A stretch of 27,433 bases of DNA from Priapulus caudatus (taxonomy: Eukaryota > Priapulida > Priapulimorpha > Priapulimorphida > Priapulidae): assembly GCF_000485595.1 (NCBI RefSeq), contig NW_014577129.1:520820-548252 (forward strand), in the 5' to 3' direction. The translations under genes were made by a program, and so were the position numbers. This document shows positions 1 through 10,239 of the stretch, in pieces; within the stretch, counting starts at the first letter, position 1; each line of letters starts with the position of its first letter. Under the pieces are notes generated by a model, which saw nothing but the letters and a program-made list of their open reading frames with translations, did not search any database and had not been told where the DNA came from.

Positions 1-818
1 GACGAAAGCGCATCAGAGATCCTATCAAGAGAAAACACCCCTCCCCTCTATTCAGCCGCCTCCAGTCGCACAGGAAGTCCAGGTCCCAACAACAGCTCCA
101 TCCCTGTTCTTAGGCTGTACATTGCATCGCAGATACGTGATGGAAATCTGGAGGAGTTCTTTGAGCATAAAACGCAGGCGTGTCCACCAGCATTGTCGCA
201 ATGGGCAAGCTGAGAACTGGTACGCAAAGTCAGACTTGGGCTGTTTGAGGACCTGGTTTCTTCACGAAGAGAATGCATCCAAGCCAACAGTACGGTCATC
301 ATCCTTGAATGGGGCTGCCTCGTGAACATGCTACGAAATGGTGCTGCTAGACATTTTACGGTTACGCGCAGGCAAGTGCTTCTCACCACACATCTTGTCT
401 CAGCATGCAGCATGTCAGTAGGTGGATGTCGTGTGGGATGAATATTTCCCTGAAAGTCTGAAGGCCGAAAAACGCAGCAAGAGACGGAAGGAGTTCGTAG
501 ACACGTTTGAGCCATCCAGTGCCATTCCTGGAACCTGCCGGAGTTTCTGACAATCGACGACAACAAGGCTGCGGCTGTTCTACTTCCTGGCATCTAGTGT
601 GACAGTCGTTGACACGACGACAAACAAATAATCAGCATCAATCATGCCTGACGCCTCTATACTCAGCCCCGAGATATCTCAGGTTCTTGCACCATGCACA
701 CATGCAGGAGCTGATACCGCGCATCCTACTGCAGCTAGGCAGATGCTGTGAAGAAGGGTATACCAAGGTGTCAATACGCCACAGTTGACACGGATGTGCT
801 AGTGCTGGCAGGTATATT
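1..818 (+). pseudogene. Decayed 5'-truncated copy of the HEEAD/DTDVVVLA transposon-borne protein family
   Basis: This fragment matches, in shifted frames, the minus-strand pseudogene at 20023-23690. Readable blocks in order are: IQPPPVAQEV and PTTAPSLF (about 48-112); RLYIASQIRDGNLEEFFEHK then QACPPALSQ (about 113-205), matching RLYIGCQNRDGNLEQFF in the other copy; VVWDEYFPESLKAEKRSKR (about 427-490), matching the AWDRYNTDLLK region; PEFLTIDDNKAA (about 537-575), matching ASFLRVDENKK; LAPCTHAGADT (about 683-715), matching LAPCNHEEADS; and, after one extra base, RTVDTDVLVLAG (about 772-810). Many frameshifts and stops separate the blocks, so it cannot encode a protein. The window begins inside it, so its upstream part is unseen, and the LTGCDT region and Cys-rich tail are not recognised downstream. 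A MITE-like repeat starts about 24 bp after the last readable block and may have cut it. What the family does is unknown. The homology is clear from the block order and spacing. Confidence 0.8.
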
Positions 819-841
819 AAGCAGGTTATGTGTGGTCACAA

Positions 842-1679
842 CCCAGCAAACACGGAACATTCTCGTACATTCGCTGGAGGTTTTAGTTTGGTTACATTAG
901 CCAAAATATTCTAAGAACATTCCATATCGTTATGCATTATTATTGGTTTTACTTGGGTGAATAGAGTTATGTTCTTGAATGTTCGGAAAACGTTAAACCG
1001 TCCTCGGATGGCACGAAAATTGCCGTTTTTGTGATGTTGCAAAACTAAAGCACAGGTATCAAATGTATTTTTGTTCGCGAGTGGCTACGGGACGGTAGGC
1101 CGTATCTTAATGTCCGAGGCTACCGGTACGTAGTCTCATTTTGCGCATGCATCGCGTTTCCAACAAATAATGTCGTTCACATGCTATTAATTAATCTCCA
1201 GCCTAAGTAATTAATTAATTAATTAATTTATTAATTAATTAATAAATAGCTTGCCTACACTAGTTGTTTGGGATTGATTGTCAGTTCAGAAACAGTTCAG
1301 TTCCGTTTGTTATTGAAAGCCAAAGATTATATACACCATAGATTATTTATCTGTGTGTTAGATGCTATCATTATACGACTGACAGTCGCTTTATAATTTG
1401 TGATAGGGATAATTATACTGTTTGTACTTGTTTGTGTGTGTGTGTGTGTGTGATGGTACTGGAGACATTAAGATAAGACTGCAGGCGCATACGTAGTGTT
1501 GCTGCAGTTAATATGTCATTTCGGGGTTGATCAATGTTATGTGAATGTTTGTAAAAACGTTCTCAGAATGTCAGGAAAAATTTTCCTAAAACACGTTATT
1601 AGACGTTACTGAATAATGTTCGGCTAACCTAAAAGAAACATTCCCATAACATTCAAGGAACATAACTTTGTTAGCTGGG
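842..1679. mobile_element. MITE-like repeat with imperfect CCCAGC/GCTGGG ends
   Basis: The left end reads CCCAGCAAACACGGAACATT. The right end, reverse-complemented, reads CCCAGCTAACAAAGTTATGT, giving a short imperfect terminal inverted repeat. The interior is AT-rich and is studded with variants of AACATTC and AACGTTC in both orientations (for example near 858, 920, 978, 1557, 1615 and 1640), a self-similar layout typical of some non-autonomous DNA elements. It contains no coding potential. It also holds an AATT run (1207-1245) and a short TG run (1432-1452). I could not fix a target-site duplication, so the boundaries and superfamily are uncertain. Confidence 0.55.
1207..1245. repeat. (AATT)n low-complexity run
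   Basis: Tandem AATT units with one internal TTTATT interruption, inside the CCCAGC-ended repeat. Confidence 0.85.
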
Positions 1680-1825
1680 AAGCTCTTGTGACTCTTCACA
1701 ACTCTTTTCAATTTATTAGCTTTGTTAATTAATTTGTTGAACCAATATGCATACCTTTAAAAATGTAATGTCAGTGTAAATTAAGTGATTGAATTGCATT
1801 GAAATAAATTGAATTGGATAATAGA

Positions 1826-2310
1826 TTTTGAAGTGGCAACCATTTGAAATTCAAGATGGCGGCCACCGACCGATAATCAGTTTGATTGCATTGTGTTCGC
1901 TTGACCCGCGATAATGTTGGTTAGACACAAAGATCATGTTTCTATGTTGAATATTAGCTGAAATATTAAATGATAATAAATTTGAATGGCAGCCATTTTG
2001 AAATTCAAGATGGCCGGCACCGACGCGATAAGATTTTGATTGCACTGGGTTCATTGACCCGCGATAATGTTGTTTAGACACAAAGATCATGTTTCTATGT
2101 TGAATATTAGCTGAAATATTAAATGAATAATGGATTTGAATGGCGCCATCTTGAAATTCAAGATGCGGCCTCTCGACCAATAAATGATTTTGATTGCAAT
2201 GTGTTCTTTGACCTCGATAATGTTAGATTAGGCACCAAGATCATGTTTCTATGTTGAATAATAGCTGAAATGAAAGATAAACGGATTTGAAATGGCGGCC
2301 ATCTTGGAAA
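1826..2310. repeat. Satellite-like tandem repeat, ~154-bp unit, about 3.2 copies
   Basis: Unit starts fall near 1826, 1980, 2134 and 2285, a period of 151-154 bp. Each unit starts with an ATTTGAA-TGGC-CCAT motif, followed by TTGAAATTCAAGATGGC, then a block containing GATAATGTT, then ATCATGTTTCTATGTTGAAT, and ends AGCTGAAAT. Units differ by small indels and substitutions. The start of each unit is a near-perfect palindrome (GGC-CCATCTTGAAATTCAAGATGGC type). The partial fourth unit runs into another GGCGGC...GCCGCC palindrome (2291-2321). No protein is encoded. Confidence 0.85.
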
Positions 2311-2321
2311 TTGCCGCCATT

Positions 2322-2609
2322 GTGTGCCATGGGACAAATATGGCGATGGCTCTATAGCCATAAATCTTCCTTAGGGCATGCTCTAACCGTGTGCTAAAGC
2401 TCATGCTTGTATCATAAAAATCACTTATCTGCCGGGCTATTACACATAACCGTACGCATTGTGCCGTATATCGCTAAACATCGAAAGCTTGTCTACATTA
2501 AATTATCTATGCACCGATAATTGTAACAAACGTCGAACAAGCTGATGCTGGCCAAGGTAGAGACAGCGCTGACGAAATAGAGAAAAGGGGACTGAGAGCG
2601 AAAGAGAGC
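2322..2609. other. Anonymous spacer
   Basis: Unique sequence between the satellite and the GA microsatellite. I see no coding exon, RNA gene or recognisable transposon end. Confidence 0.5.
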
Positions 2610-2610
2610 A

Positions 2611-2696
<86 letters not shown>

Positions 2697-2702
2697 CGCG
2701 CG
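2610..2702. repeat. (CG)n-(GA)n-(CG)n compound microsatellite
   Basis: A CG run at 2610-2624 is followed by a long uninterrupted GA run to about 2686, then GCGA and GCGC units to 2702. Alternating CG steps on both sides of a homopurine GA tract make this a candidate for non-B DNA (Z-DNA and H-DNA). Confidence 0.9.
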
Positions 2703-2728
2703 CTATTGCTATATAGGCTCTATATAAT

Positions 2729-3198
2729 ATATCAAGAGCAGATAAAGAAGGAGAGCGTACAAGGGTAAAATGCTGAAACCATGCTGCAGTATTAGTCGAA
2801 TTAATAAACTTTTCCCGTTTTATTTGACGATCCTTTGCAGTATTATTGATTAGCTGTCTTACCTTGTTCATATAAAACAAACCGCATGTCCCTACGACAC
2901 AGCGGCGACCGGAAGCAACACACTGGAAACACTTCGAGAGACGGACGCAGTAAACACTGATCTCGAGTCGGTTTTCGGTGAAAATACCAGATTTTCACGC
3001 GCTCATTATCTCAGCGTAGGGGCATCGTACGGACATGCGGTTTGTTTTATATGAACAAGGTAAGACAGCTAATCAATAATACTGCAAAGGATTATTCGTC
3101 ATTCGTCAAAATAAAACGGGAAAAGTTTAATAATTCGACTAATACTGCAGCATGTTTTCAGCATTTTATCCTTGTACGGTCTCCTTCTTTATCTGCTC

Positions 3199-3206
<8 letters not shown>
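2729..3206. repeat. Long imperfect inverted repeat (arms ~170-180 bp, loop ~127 bp)
   Basis: The left arm is 2729-2897 and the right arm 3025-3206. Reverse-complementing the left arm gives ACATGCGGTTTGTTTTATAT, AACAAGGTAAGACAGCTAAT, a block ending GCAAAGGAT, a CGGGAAAAGTTTA block and CTGCTCTTGA, all present in order in the right arm with few differences. One is an insertion of roughly 10 bp (a second ATTCGTC) near 3095. The loop (2898-3024) is unique. The arms end in microsatellites: GA/CG on the left and TA on the right. Both arms carry a strong splice-donor consensus, AAG|GTAAGA, in divergent orientation. This could be a foldback element or an inverted duplication. Confidence 0.85.

Positions 3207-3246
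<40 letters not shown>
3203..3246. repeat. (TA)n microsatellite
   Basis: About 22 uninterrupted TA dinucleotides directly abutting the right arm of the inverted repeat. Confidence 0.95.
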
Positions 3247-3248
<2 letters not shown>

Positions 3249-3357
3249 ATAGATGGATTAATCGATCGACAAATAAATCGATAGGTGGATAGATGATGGA
3301 TGGATGGATTGGAGGATAAATAAATAGATGGATAGACTGATAAGTGGATAGATAGTG
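3247..3357. repeat. Degenerate GATG/GATA tetranucleotide repeat
   Basis: Interspersed GGAT, AGAT and GATG units with point changes. Confidence 0.8.
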
Positions 3358-3632
3358 GGTTGAGTGAGTGAGTGAGTGAGTGAGTGAGTGATGAGGAGAA
3401 TTTGAGTGAGTGAGTGAGTGAGTGAGTGAGTGAGTGAGTGAGTGAGTGAGTGAGTGAGTGAGTGAGTGAGTGAGTGAGTGAGTGAGTGAGTGAGTGAGTG
3501 AGTGAGTGAGCGGGCGACTGAGTGAGTGAGTGAGCGAGCGAGAGAGTGCGAGAGCGAGTGAGTGAGTGAGTGAGTGAGGGAGCTACTGAGTGAGGGAGCG
3601 AGCGAGGGAGTGAGAAAAAGAGTCGATGAGCA
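3358..3632. repeat. (GAGT)n tetranucleotide array
   Basis: Long GAGT/GTGA array with a non-repeat interruption near 3390-3402 and GAGC/GAGG variants toward its end. It is open on the minus strand only because the repeat lacks stop codons there. It is not a gene. Confidence 0.95.
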
Positions 3633-3945
3633 GCCGACATGTTTCGCAATGATTGCGGACTTGGGACGCGTGGATTGAGTGCTTCTAACGAACCCATTAC
3701 TTACTCACCGGCGATGTTCGGCCAAAAAACCGTCGCTGATTCGGATACTTGCATCGGCGTGGTTTTTGCCGCGCCCCTTCCTTCGCCGCGTCGGCACGAA
3801 TCTATAGCGTTCGGTTCGTTATGTTGCGGGCGGTAAGAACAGCAATCACCCTGTGTCGTGACCTCTGTTAGCTGCAGCATGGTTGAGCTGGACGCGTGCA
3901 GGGCGTCGCCAAGGATGGGTCGATGCGCCGACAGCAACACGCTTA
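3633..3945. other. CpG-rich unique patch with possible minus-strand exon
   Basis: A non-repetitive stretch between two tandem arrays. On the minus strand a frame open from 3940 reaches a good donor (CCG|GTGAGT at about 3700), with peptide blocks such as KTTPMQVSESATVFW near the end. I do not recognise the peptide. The plus strand also has a donor-like GCG|GTAAGA at about 3831. It could be an exon of an unidentified gene or part of a dispersed repeat. Confidence 0.25.
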
Positions 3946-3982
3946 CGAGATGTTATAAGGATGGAGACGTGTGGAGTTAGTC

Positions 3983-4250
3983 GTTGGAAACAGGGACTTG
4001 TGGGAGGCATTGGGGGGGGGCAGGGACGTGTGGGGCGTAATGTTACAAGCAGGACTAGTGGGAGGTAGCGTTAGGGGCAGGGGCTTGTGTGGGTAGTGTT
4101 ACAGGCAGGGACTTGTGAGTGGTAGAGTTAAATGCAGAGACTTGTGGGGGTAGTGTTATAGACAGGGTATTAACGTATAGGAGCTAAAGTTAGAGGCAGG
4201 ACCTGTTAGAAGCTTGCGTTATAGATACGTATAGGGGCATGGAGGGTAGC
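3983..4250. repeat. Degenerate minisatellite, ~28-bp unit, about 9 copies
   Basis: Repeated pattern GTTA(C/G)AGGCAGGGACTTGTG followed by GG(G/T)AGT. Units begin near 3983, 4041, 4068, 4098, 4127, 4153, 4189, 4217 and beyond, increasingly degenerate toward the right. It is noncoding. Confidence 0.75.
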
Positions 4251-4930
4251 GACATGCGCGTTTGTGTTGACGCGCCGCGTTGGCGTCGCATGTATGCGTG
4301 TGTATGTACCTGTACGCACACTGACACACGCGATTTCCCAGACCGCACGTAAAATTGTTTTATCAATGCATTTACTGAAAACCGAAAAACAGATAGTTTC
4401 ATCAGCCCATGTATACTATCAGAATATAATTATACATTAAATAGCTATTAGTATAACGAGCATTGTATTTCCTCGCTTGTATCAGTCACGCTATACGGAT
4501 TCGTTTTCTATGGCTTTTATCTGTTGATTAGATAGAGTCCTGCTTATTGCCATTATTGGGGTTATTAGCAGTTATGCGACGCACTTTAAGGTCTATCTAC
4601 CTATACGCGGTTAGCCTCCCCCGTCTTTCCATGAATATAGAACGCAAGACACAGGTCCTATATCAATGGCTGTAAATCGTTATCGGTAATTGAGTGGATT
4701 AACATCGCATTGCGGTGGCAATGACGTCTATATGCCATCAATACTGCAGCGTCGCTCGGTGCGCTATATAGTGACTTTATCAACACGTAGCTTACCTATA
4801 TAACGATCCGCGGTATAACCGCGGTGACACAGATGCGGGAAATAAATGGCTTCATCGGTTCGCGTCGACGCATCGCTGATATATTCTGACTGTCATCGAC
4901 GGCGCGAGGCAGGAGAATGGACGTTACGAT
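4251..4930. other. Anonymous unique DNA
   Basis: No exon with matching splice sites, no transposon ends and no RNA gene recognised. Confidence 0.5.
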
Positions 4931-4944
4931 GTGGTGCGTGACAG

Positions 4945-5195
4945 CACACGCGCGCTCATGCACACACAGGCACGCACATACGCGCACGCTCACGCACACG
5001 CGCACTCACGCACGCACTCGCACGCACGCACACACACACGCACGCACGCACGCGCTCATGCACACACACGCACGCACACACACACGCGCACACACACGCG
5101 CACACACACGCACCGGCACATACGCACGCGCGCACACACACGCAAACGCATACGCACACGCGCACGCACAGACACACAAACACACCAATATGCAC
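4945..5195. repeat. CA/CGCA-rich microsatellite
   Basis: Alternating purine-pyrimidine tract of ACGC, ACAC and GCAC units. Long open frames in several frames on both strands (His/Thr- or Cys/Val-rich) are artefacts of the repeat. Confidence 0.92.
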
Positions 5196-6937
5196 GCGCC
5201 TGTATAGATTCAGCAGTAGGGGAGCTTGACGTGATGCGGCCATGATGCCGAGGCGCGCCGAGGATTGACACTTTGTGTCTTCCAATCACAGCCTACGCCG
5301 CACCATTCTTTTATATTTTTAAAGGGGGGCTCACTGGACCACCAAATCGCCGATCTCATAAACTAGGGCATTCTGCTAGGCTCGAACGGTTTCCTACGAC
5401 AGATTTTGCCACAAATACGAAAATAACACGCTGTTTAGCGGACTGCGCTACGTCCTTCTGTTGAATTTTTGCTTTTCCGTAATCAGAATAAGCCCCGCCT
5501 TCTTCGTTGATGGGCATGAATGGGGCGTCAACGACGTGACACGTTACTGCGTGTAGGTGTTTGGCGAGACTGTTTGCTTTTCGTAAATAATAAAAGGCCC
5601 GGGCGATGCATTTCGCACCGAAGTGGAAAAATTAGGCATTTTTACCCGCTTTCGGAAGTGAACGAGTGCGTCATTCAAAACATTGAAGTTTTTCTTAAAA
5701 TTAAATAATTCCGAAAATTCCTAACCGCGCTACTCGATTGTTTTAGCCAATGAACGTAGCTGTGTGTGTGACGTCTGCCCGCGCGCTTTATGCTTGGCTT
5801 AGCGGGCCTCGAAATGGATATCGGTGACAGGCACCTCGCAACACGCGTGTTTGTTTAGATATAGCTTTGTGACATCAGGATGGGCGATGTCGGGAGTTCT
5901 GCGATGATAACCTCGTAATTTCTCAGCATTTCTTAAGGTGCATGGAACATTTTACCAATTTAGTGGTGTCAGTTAGTCACGGATATGTCACAGTAAGTAC
6001 TAACCGTATATGTTTCACATACGTTCACCTATTTCGCACACAGGCGGTCGATCATTGTGAAAAATTGTGTGAAGATTTATTTTTATTGAGACGTTCCAAG
6101 TGCCTGTGCTTTCATCAGTCTTGTACGTCAATGCACGTGCGTCAAGAACCATAAACTCAACAAAATTTCTTCTCTGTTATTGTTTACGCCTGAATGCGTG
6201 ATTGATCAGGCATCATCTAAAGACGAAGCTTAAGCGAATATATCGACGTGTCGCTAACGAATTATATCATAAGAAACTGAGACTTGAATCTCGCAAAACA
6301 ACGTGAATAATTGTTTGTGGGAATGATTCTACAGATGGGCAACGAGGCCCAAACGGACTGAGAGACAGGATAGACAAACACACTATAAGGGAGGCGAGTG
6401 AACGAAGAGGAAAGCGTACACACTAATACCCTGTTTGATAGACGGCTAGTCTCTTTAGAAATGCTTCTCAGGCGAACCTAACGTTCCAAAATCGTTGTCA
6501 TTGTCACTCGTTTCGCACGCTCTCGCTTCTTTATATATAGTAATTTTTTATATAGAGTATTCTTTATATATAGTAAGTAAACCTCCCGCGTACGTATGCT
6601 AAATAGTAGTAGATTGGAGGGGCGCTTCGGTTGTTCGCACTGGAGGCCCATGTTACTCTATGACACGCTGCATGGTAGACGACTGACTGTGCATGATTTT
6701 ATTTAACGATGCAGACATAATGCTGCTAATAGCAGAGAGCCTTGCAGGTAGCACCTTAAACTGACACTTTACGTGGCTTTAGCTACTTAACGGGACAAAT
6801 AAAAATCCCACATCAAATGTCGCACTTGTCACAGAGTATCGATTGAGCGCAGTTGACGGCGTGCGCGTGCACGCAACGTCAAGGGCGCGTCCCATGCATT
6901 GCACGCAGCGCCACCTGCCGACCGCGTGTACGAACGA
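5196..6937. other. Anonymous unique DNA
   Basis: About 1.7 kb with only short open frames and no recognisable protein similarity. AT-rich TATATATAG repeats occur near 6530-6575. No transposon ends were identified. Confidence 0.45.
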
Positions 6938-7140
6938 TATAAAGGCAGGCCCCGCGTCCCGCGGAGACGGTCCAGCCCCCACCACCTTCACGCATGCGAA
7001 AGTTTATAAATAGGTGCTCGAGTTTCTGCGGGAATTGTTTCGACACCTGACGCGAAAATTACAGTGATTAGAAAACGTGTACACGCGTACGGACTTTACG
7101 CTTGCTCTTAAATTTTAATTGTGAGACATAATGGTGCAGG
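6938..7140 (+). promoter_or_regulatory. Candidate promoter with two TATA boxes
   Basis: TATAAAGG at 6938-6945 lies in GC-rich sequence, and TATAAATAG lies at 7005-7013. About 120 bp further on, an ATG at 7131 is followed after nine bases by a donor-like CAG|GTATAA at 7139/7140. This is motif evidence only. If it is real, the donor is in phase 0, which does not fit directly to the receptor exon at 14021 (that exon needs a phase-1 upstream partner). Confidence 0.2.
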
Positions 7141-8120
7141 TATAATAGCGATAAAATCTGCCTGCGAGTTGCAGCGTTGACATTAACATCCATTAATAGC
7201 TTTGCGATTTTGATACTAACACAGCCTCTAATTACTATGACGATTCATGCATTAAGCGCCACTCTTAAGTTAGTGCTATACAATTATATCAATTAAATAC
7301 TTCGTTTTGTATTATGTTCAGTTCTATATTAATCGTACCGCGCCCCGTTTATTTATTAAAAGTAATGCTTAGAACCTAATGTACTTATGTATGCGGAATA
7401 CAGGCTTATGAAATAAACACGTAGGATTAACCGTGGAATTTTAATGCGCAATAGGTAACATGAATAGGCAAGTGAAACGCGTGTGGTCGTGCGTGCGTGT
7501 ATGCATGCTGTGTGCATGCCGGTATGCGCGTGCACGAGTGCGTGCGTTTACATATAAATCCGTGATTTCGTATGCAATCTCAGGGAGAAGATGCGCGTAA
7601 GCTTTTCCCAGGTCATCCGTCACGGTCGCATCCACTAACCCATCACCCGCTGCGGCACAGCATGTGTAGGCGACGTTAGCATTCTAAATAAATTACCCGC
7701 AACAGCGCCGATAAATGATGACTGCATGCTCCACAGCGGCGCTCTATTATCGTAGATCTCAGCGTGTTAGGCCCACTTCAGACACGCGTATAGACCACTC
7801 GAAACAGGATGCAGATAGCGGCGACGTCTCGTCTATCCATCGAGAAAGCCTTCGACGAAACATCTCTTCGCCTCGTTCTTTACACCTTCTTCATCTCACG
7901 ATCTCGCTGTCATCGTTAATTCCGTGCTGCGTTAACGTCGCTGCTTGAGTGCACCTATATGGGGGGGGGGGAGCGGCATACTTTCCTATACGCGTTTTTA
8001 CACATTCTTAAGAGATTCCTTCCGCACACGGTCGCGTTCAATTTCAATTATGGCACCAAACCTCTCAACGCGATTGCCAGTTAATAAATAATTACGTATA
8101 CTGTTAATTTCCGAGATTTA
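7141..8120. other. Anonymous unique DNA
   Basis: AT-rich intron-like or intergenic sequence with a degenerate GTGC-rich patch (about 7485-7550) and a G11 run at 7961-7971. No gene recognised. Confidence 0.5.
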
Positions 8121-8465
8121 TTATGCAAATTTTCGGGCGGCATCGAGCCGCTGGTTGATCGAACGCGCTCTGGTTGAGCTACTACCATCGGCCCGTTCCC
8201 GACGCGTGCCACCTGCCGCCGCCTCCCAGGGCGGCGGTGCCGAAGCCCACGTGTATAACGTCAGAGCGCGGCTAATTATATTGAGCTGCGTCACACACGG
8301 GAGACCTGTTACCGTTAGCGGATCGAGAGCCGAGTATATGAGGCGAGCCGCGTACGTGTGAGAGGAGCGCGCTCGCGAGCGCGATTCATCTTCCTCGTAA
8401 ATAATTAAACTCTTTTCCCAGCGGCGAGCGCGACTGATGGAGGCAGGGTCTTCTCGTCGCGCGTC

Positions 8466-8502
<37 letters not shown>

Positions 8503-8690
8503 CTCTCTCTCGCTCTCTCTCTGAAAGGCCGGGCCGAGGCGCGGTCACGCGTTAGTCGCACGGAGAGAGATCGTGAGCGTGAGTCGCGTGAGAAGTGATC
8601 GAGAATTTTAACGTGGTTTAAGAAAGATGAGCGCGAGAGAGGGAAGGAGAGAGCGAGCGGTGCCACGATCTGATTTAATTAAAGGAGCGT
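8121..8690. other. CpG-rich stretch with GA/TC tracts
   Basis: GC- and CpG-rich sequence containing a TC array (8467-8522) and scattered GAGAG motifs. An open frame on the minus strand is dominated by Arg/Ser/Glu encoded by the repeat, so I do not call a gene. The composition would suit a promoter-proximal CpG island or 5' leader, but no supporting exon was found. Confidence 0.3.
8467..8522. repeat. (TC)n microsatellite
   Basis: Nearly pure CT dinucleotides with two CTCG interruptions. Confidence 0.93.
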
Positions 8691-8699
8691 ATACCAGCA

Positions 8700-9042
8700 T
8701 AGCTCTAGTACTATAGCCCGCGGATCGCTGCCGCAGCGCTATAGTACATTCTGCAATAGATGTAATCTATCCAAATGCTCCAACTGGTCTGACCAAAAAT
8801 TTATCCCCAAAACGCAAAATGATCGGGCTTTTTAACACTTATCTATCAACATGGACATCTTACCTATCTTTTTGAACACTTCCACAACTTTACACCATGT
8901 ATTTATGCATTTATTCCTGAAAGTCTTAGCACTACTGGTGTTTTGTTTTCAAATGCGGTTGGAGCATTTGGATAGATTACATCTATGGCAAAATGTACTA
9001 TAGCCCTGAGGCAGCGATCCGAGGGCTATAGTACTAGAGCTA
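8700..9042. mobile_element. 343-bp MITE with 85-bp TIRs and 9-bp target-site duplication
   Basis: Both ends read TAGCTCTAGTACTATAGCCC inward. The inverted repeat continues to CAAATGCTCCAAC (left 8700-8784, right 8958-9042), with only a few differences. It is flanked by the direct repeat ATACCAGCA at 8691-8699 and 9043-9051, a perfect 9-bp target-site duplication. Each TIR contains its own hairpin: GTACTATAGC...GCTATAGTAC (8708-8747) on the left and GTACTATAGCCCT...AGGGCTATAGTAC (8995-9034) on the right. The 170-bp centre has no coding capacity. A 9-bp duplication is typical of Mutator-like elements, but hAT- or Merlin-like origins with imprecise ends cannot be excluded. Confidence 0.93.
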
Positions 9043-9051
9043 ATACCAGCA

Positions 9052-9636
9052 CTGCTCGCTCGCTTGTGTGGGGTGGGGGGATGGAGGACACGGGGTCTCA
9101 CGCACGCGCGAAGAATGGTGTTGATTTCCGAAATGATTTGCTTTTACGGGAAACGTAAATGTTTTGTTGAATACGTGTCATTTTATTTTAGTCGCAGGAG
9201 GTATTATACGTCGCTGTTACAGATCTGCGTAATTGTGTTAAAGCGGTTCTTTAATTCTCTTTGAAACAATCTGGTACGTGTTAAACTTATTTATACGTAC
9301 TCGGATCTAACGATTTTACACTCAGAGTAATGAAACTTGTGAATGTGAACACAACCGTGAGCGCAATGGCCAGTAATATAAGGTTGGCATAGCTAATGAT
9401 TTATATTTGTTATATTTAGTAATGCTGTGAGTCACAATTATAGAAAGTTTACCGAGTGAACTCTTGAATAGAAGTTATAATGCTTGATACCGATGGTTAT
9501 GCAGGTTATGCAGACCTAATCATATGGAAGAAACATTGTAATTAATGTACGCTCTTGAATCAATTGTGTTGCTGTGATAAAATAGTAGAGATGATACAGC
9601 ATAATAGCTTAAAAATAGGTTACTGAATAACGGTTA

Positions 9637-9667
<31 letters not shown>

Positions 9668-10092
9668 GGGTTTGTGTTTTATTAGTGCAAATATATTTGG
9701 CTCAGGTGAGCTGCATGGTTGTACGTAGACGCACTGTGACCTCACATACGGCAGCAGCCCCCCCCCCACACCACCTTCCACCGCTGTGCATCCATCTCTC
9801 AATGCGCTAATCCCTCAATTGCAATTTCGGATAACTAATCTCGCGATTGCCGACGAGGGAAACCTCGCCGATCGATTATTCTTCGAACAATACCCCATGT
9901 AAAATGAAATAAAAACGCTCGGCGCGTTACAAACGTACATGGCGATACGCGCGCGCACTAATGCATAATTCACACCTCGCATCTAATTACTTACGTATGC
10001 AAAGCGTCGGCGAGTCGGGGGCGCAGGAGCACGGCCGTTGATAGGCCGACGAACCTGCCGAGCGAGCCGACCGCGGCCGTTTCTCTGCTGAT
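9052..10092. other. Anonymous unique DNA with (ATT)n
   Basis: An (ATT)10 microsatellite lies at 9638-9667 and a C-rich run at 9759-9767. The part from about 9980 onward becomes CpG-rich. No gene recognised. Confidence 0.5.
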
Positions 10093-10188
10093 TACGTCAC
10101 CGTCGTCACGCTCCCCGCGCATGCGCATGCAACTGGCCCACGATAAACAACGATTCGTGCGTCATTAAATTTATACGCTCTATATAAA
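10093..10188 (+). promoter_or_regulatory. Candidate promoter-like cluster (CRE-like, NRF1-like, TATA)
   Basis: In CpG-rich sequence there is TTACGTCA (CRE/ATF-like) at about 10093-10100. CGCGCATGCGCA at 10117-10128 fits the NRF1 consensus YGCGCAYGCGCR. TATATAAA follows at 10181-10188. The cluster lies about 3.8 kb upstream of the first visible receptor exon, on the same strand as the TATA orientation. Whether it drives that gene is unknown, because no signal-peptide exon was found between them. Confidence 0.25.
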
Positions 10189-10239
10189 TTCACATGAGCA
10201 GTCTGGCCATGGATTTTCGAGCTCAGTAAACGCTGGTGA

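Noticed and set aside
3158-3697. Minus-strand Ser/Leu/Thr/His repeat protein
   Set aside because: It is entirely the translation of the GAGT, GATG and TA arrays.
4917-5289. Several long His/Thr- and Cys/Val-rich open frames on both strands
   Set aside because: They are produced by the alternating CA/CG repeat, which lacks stop codons in several frames.
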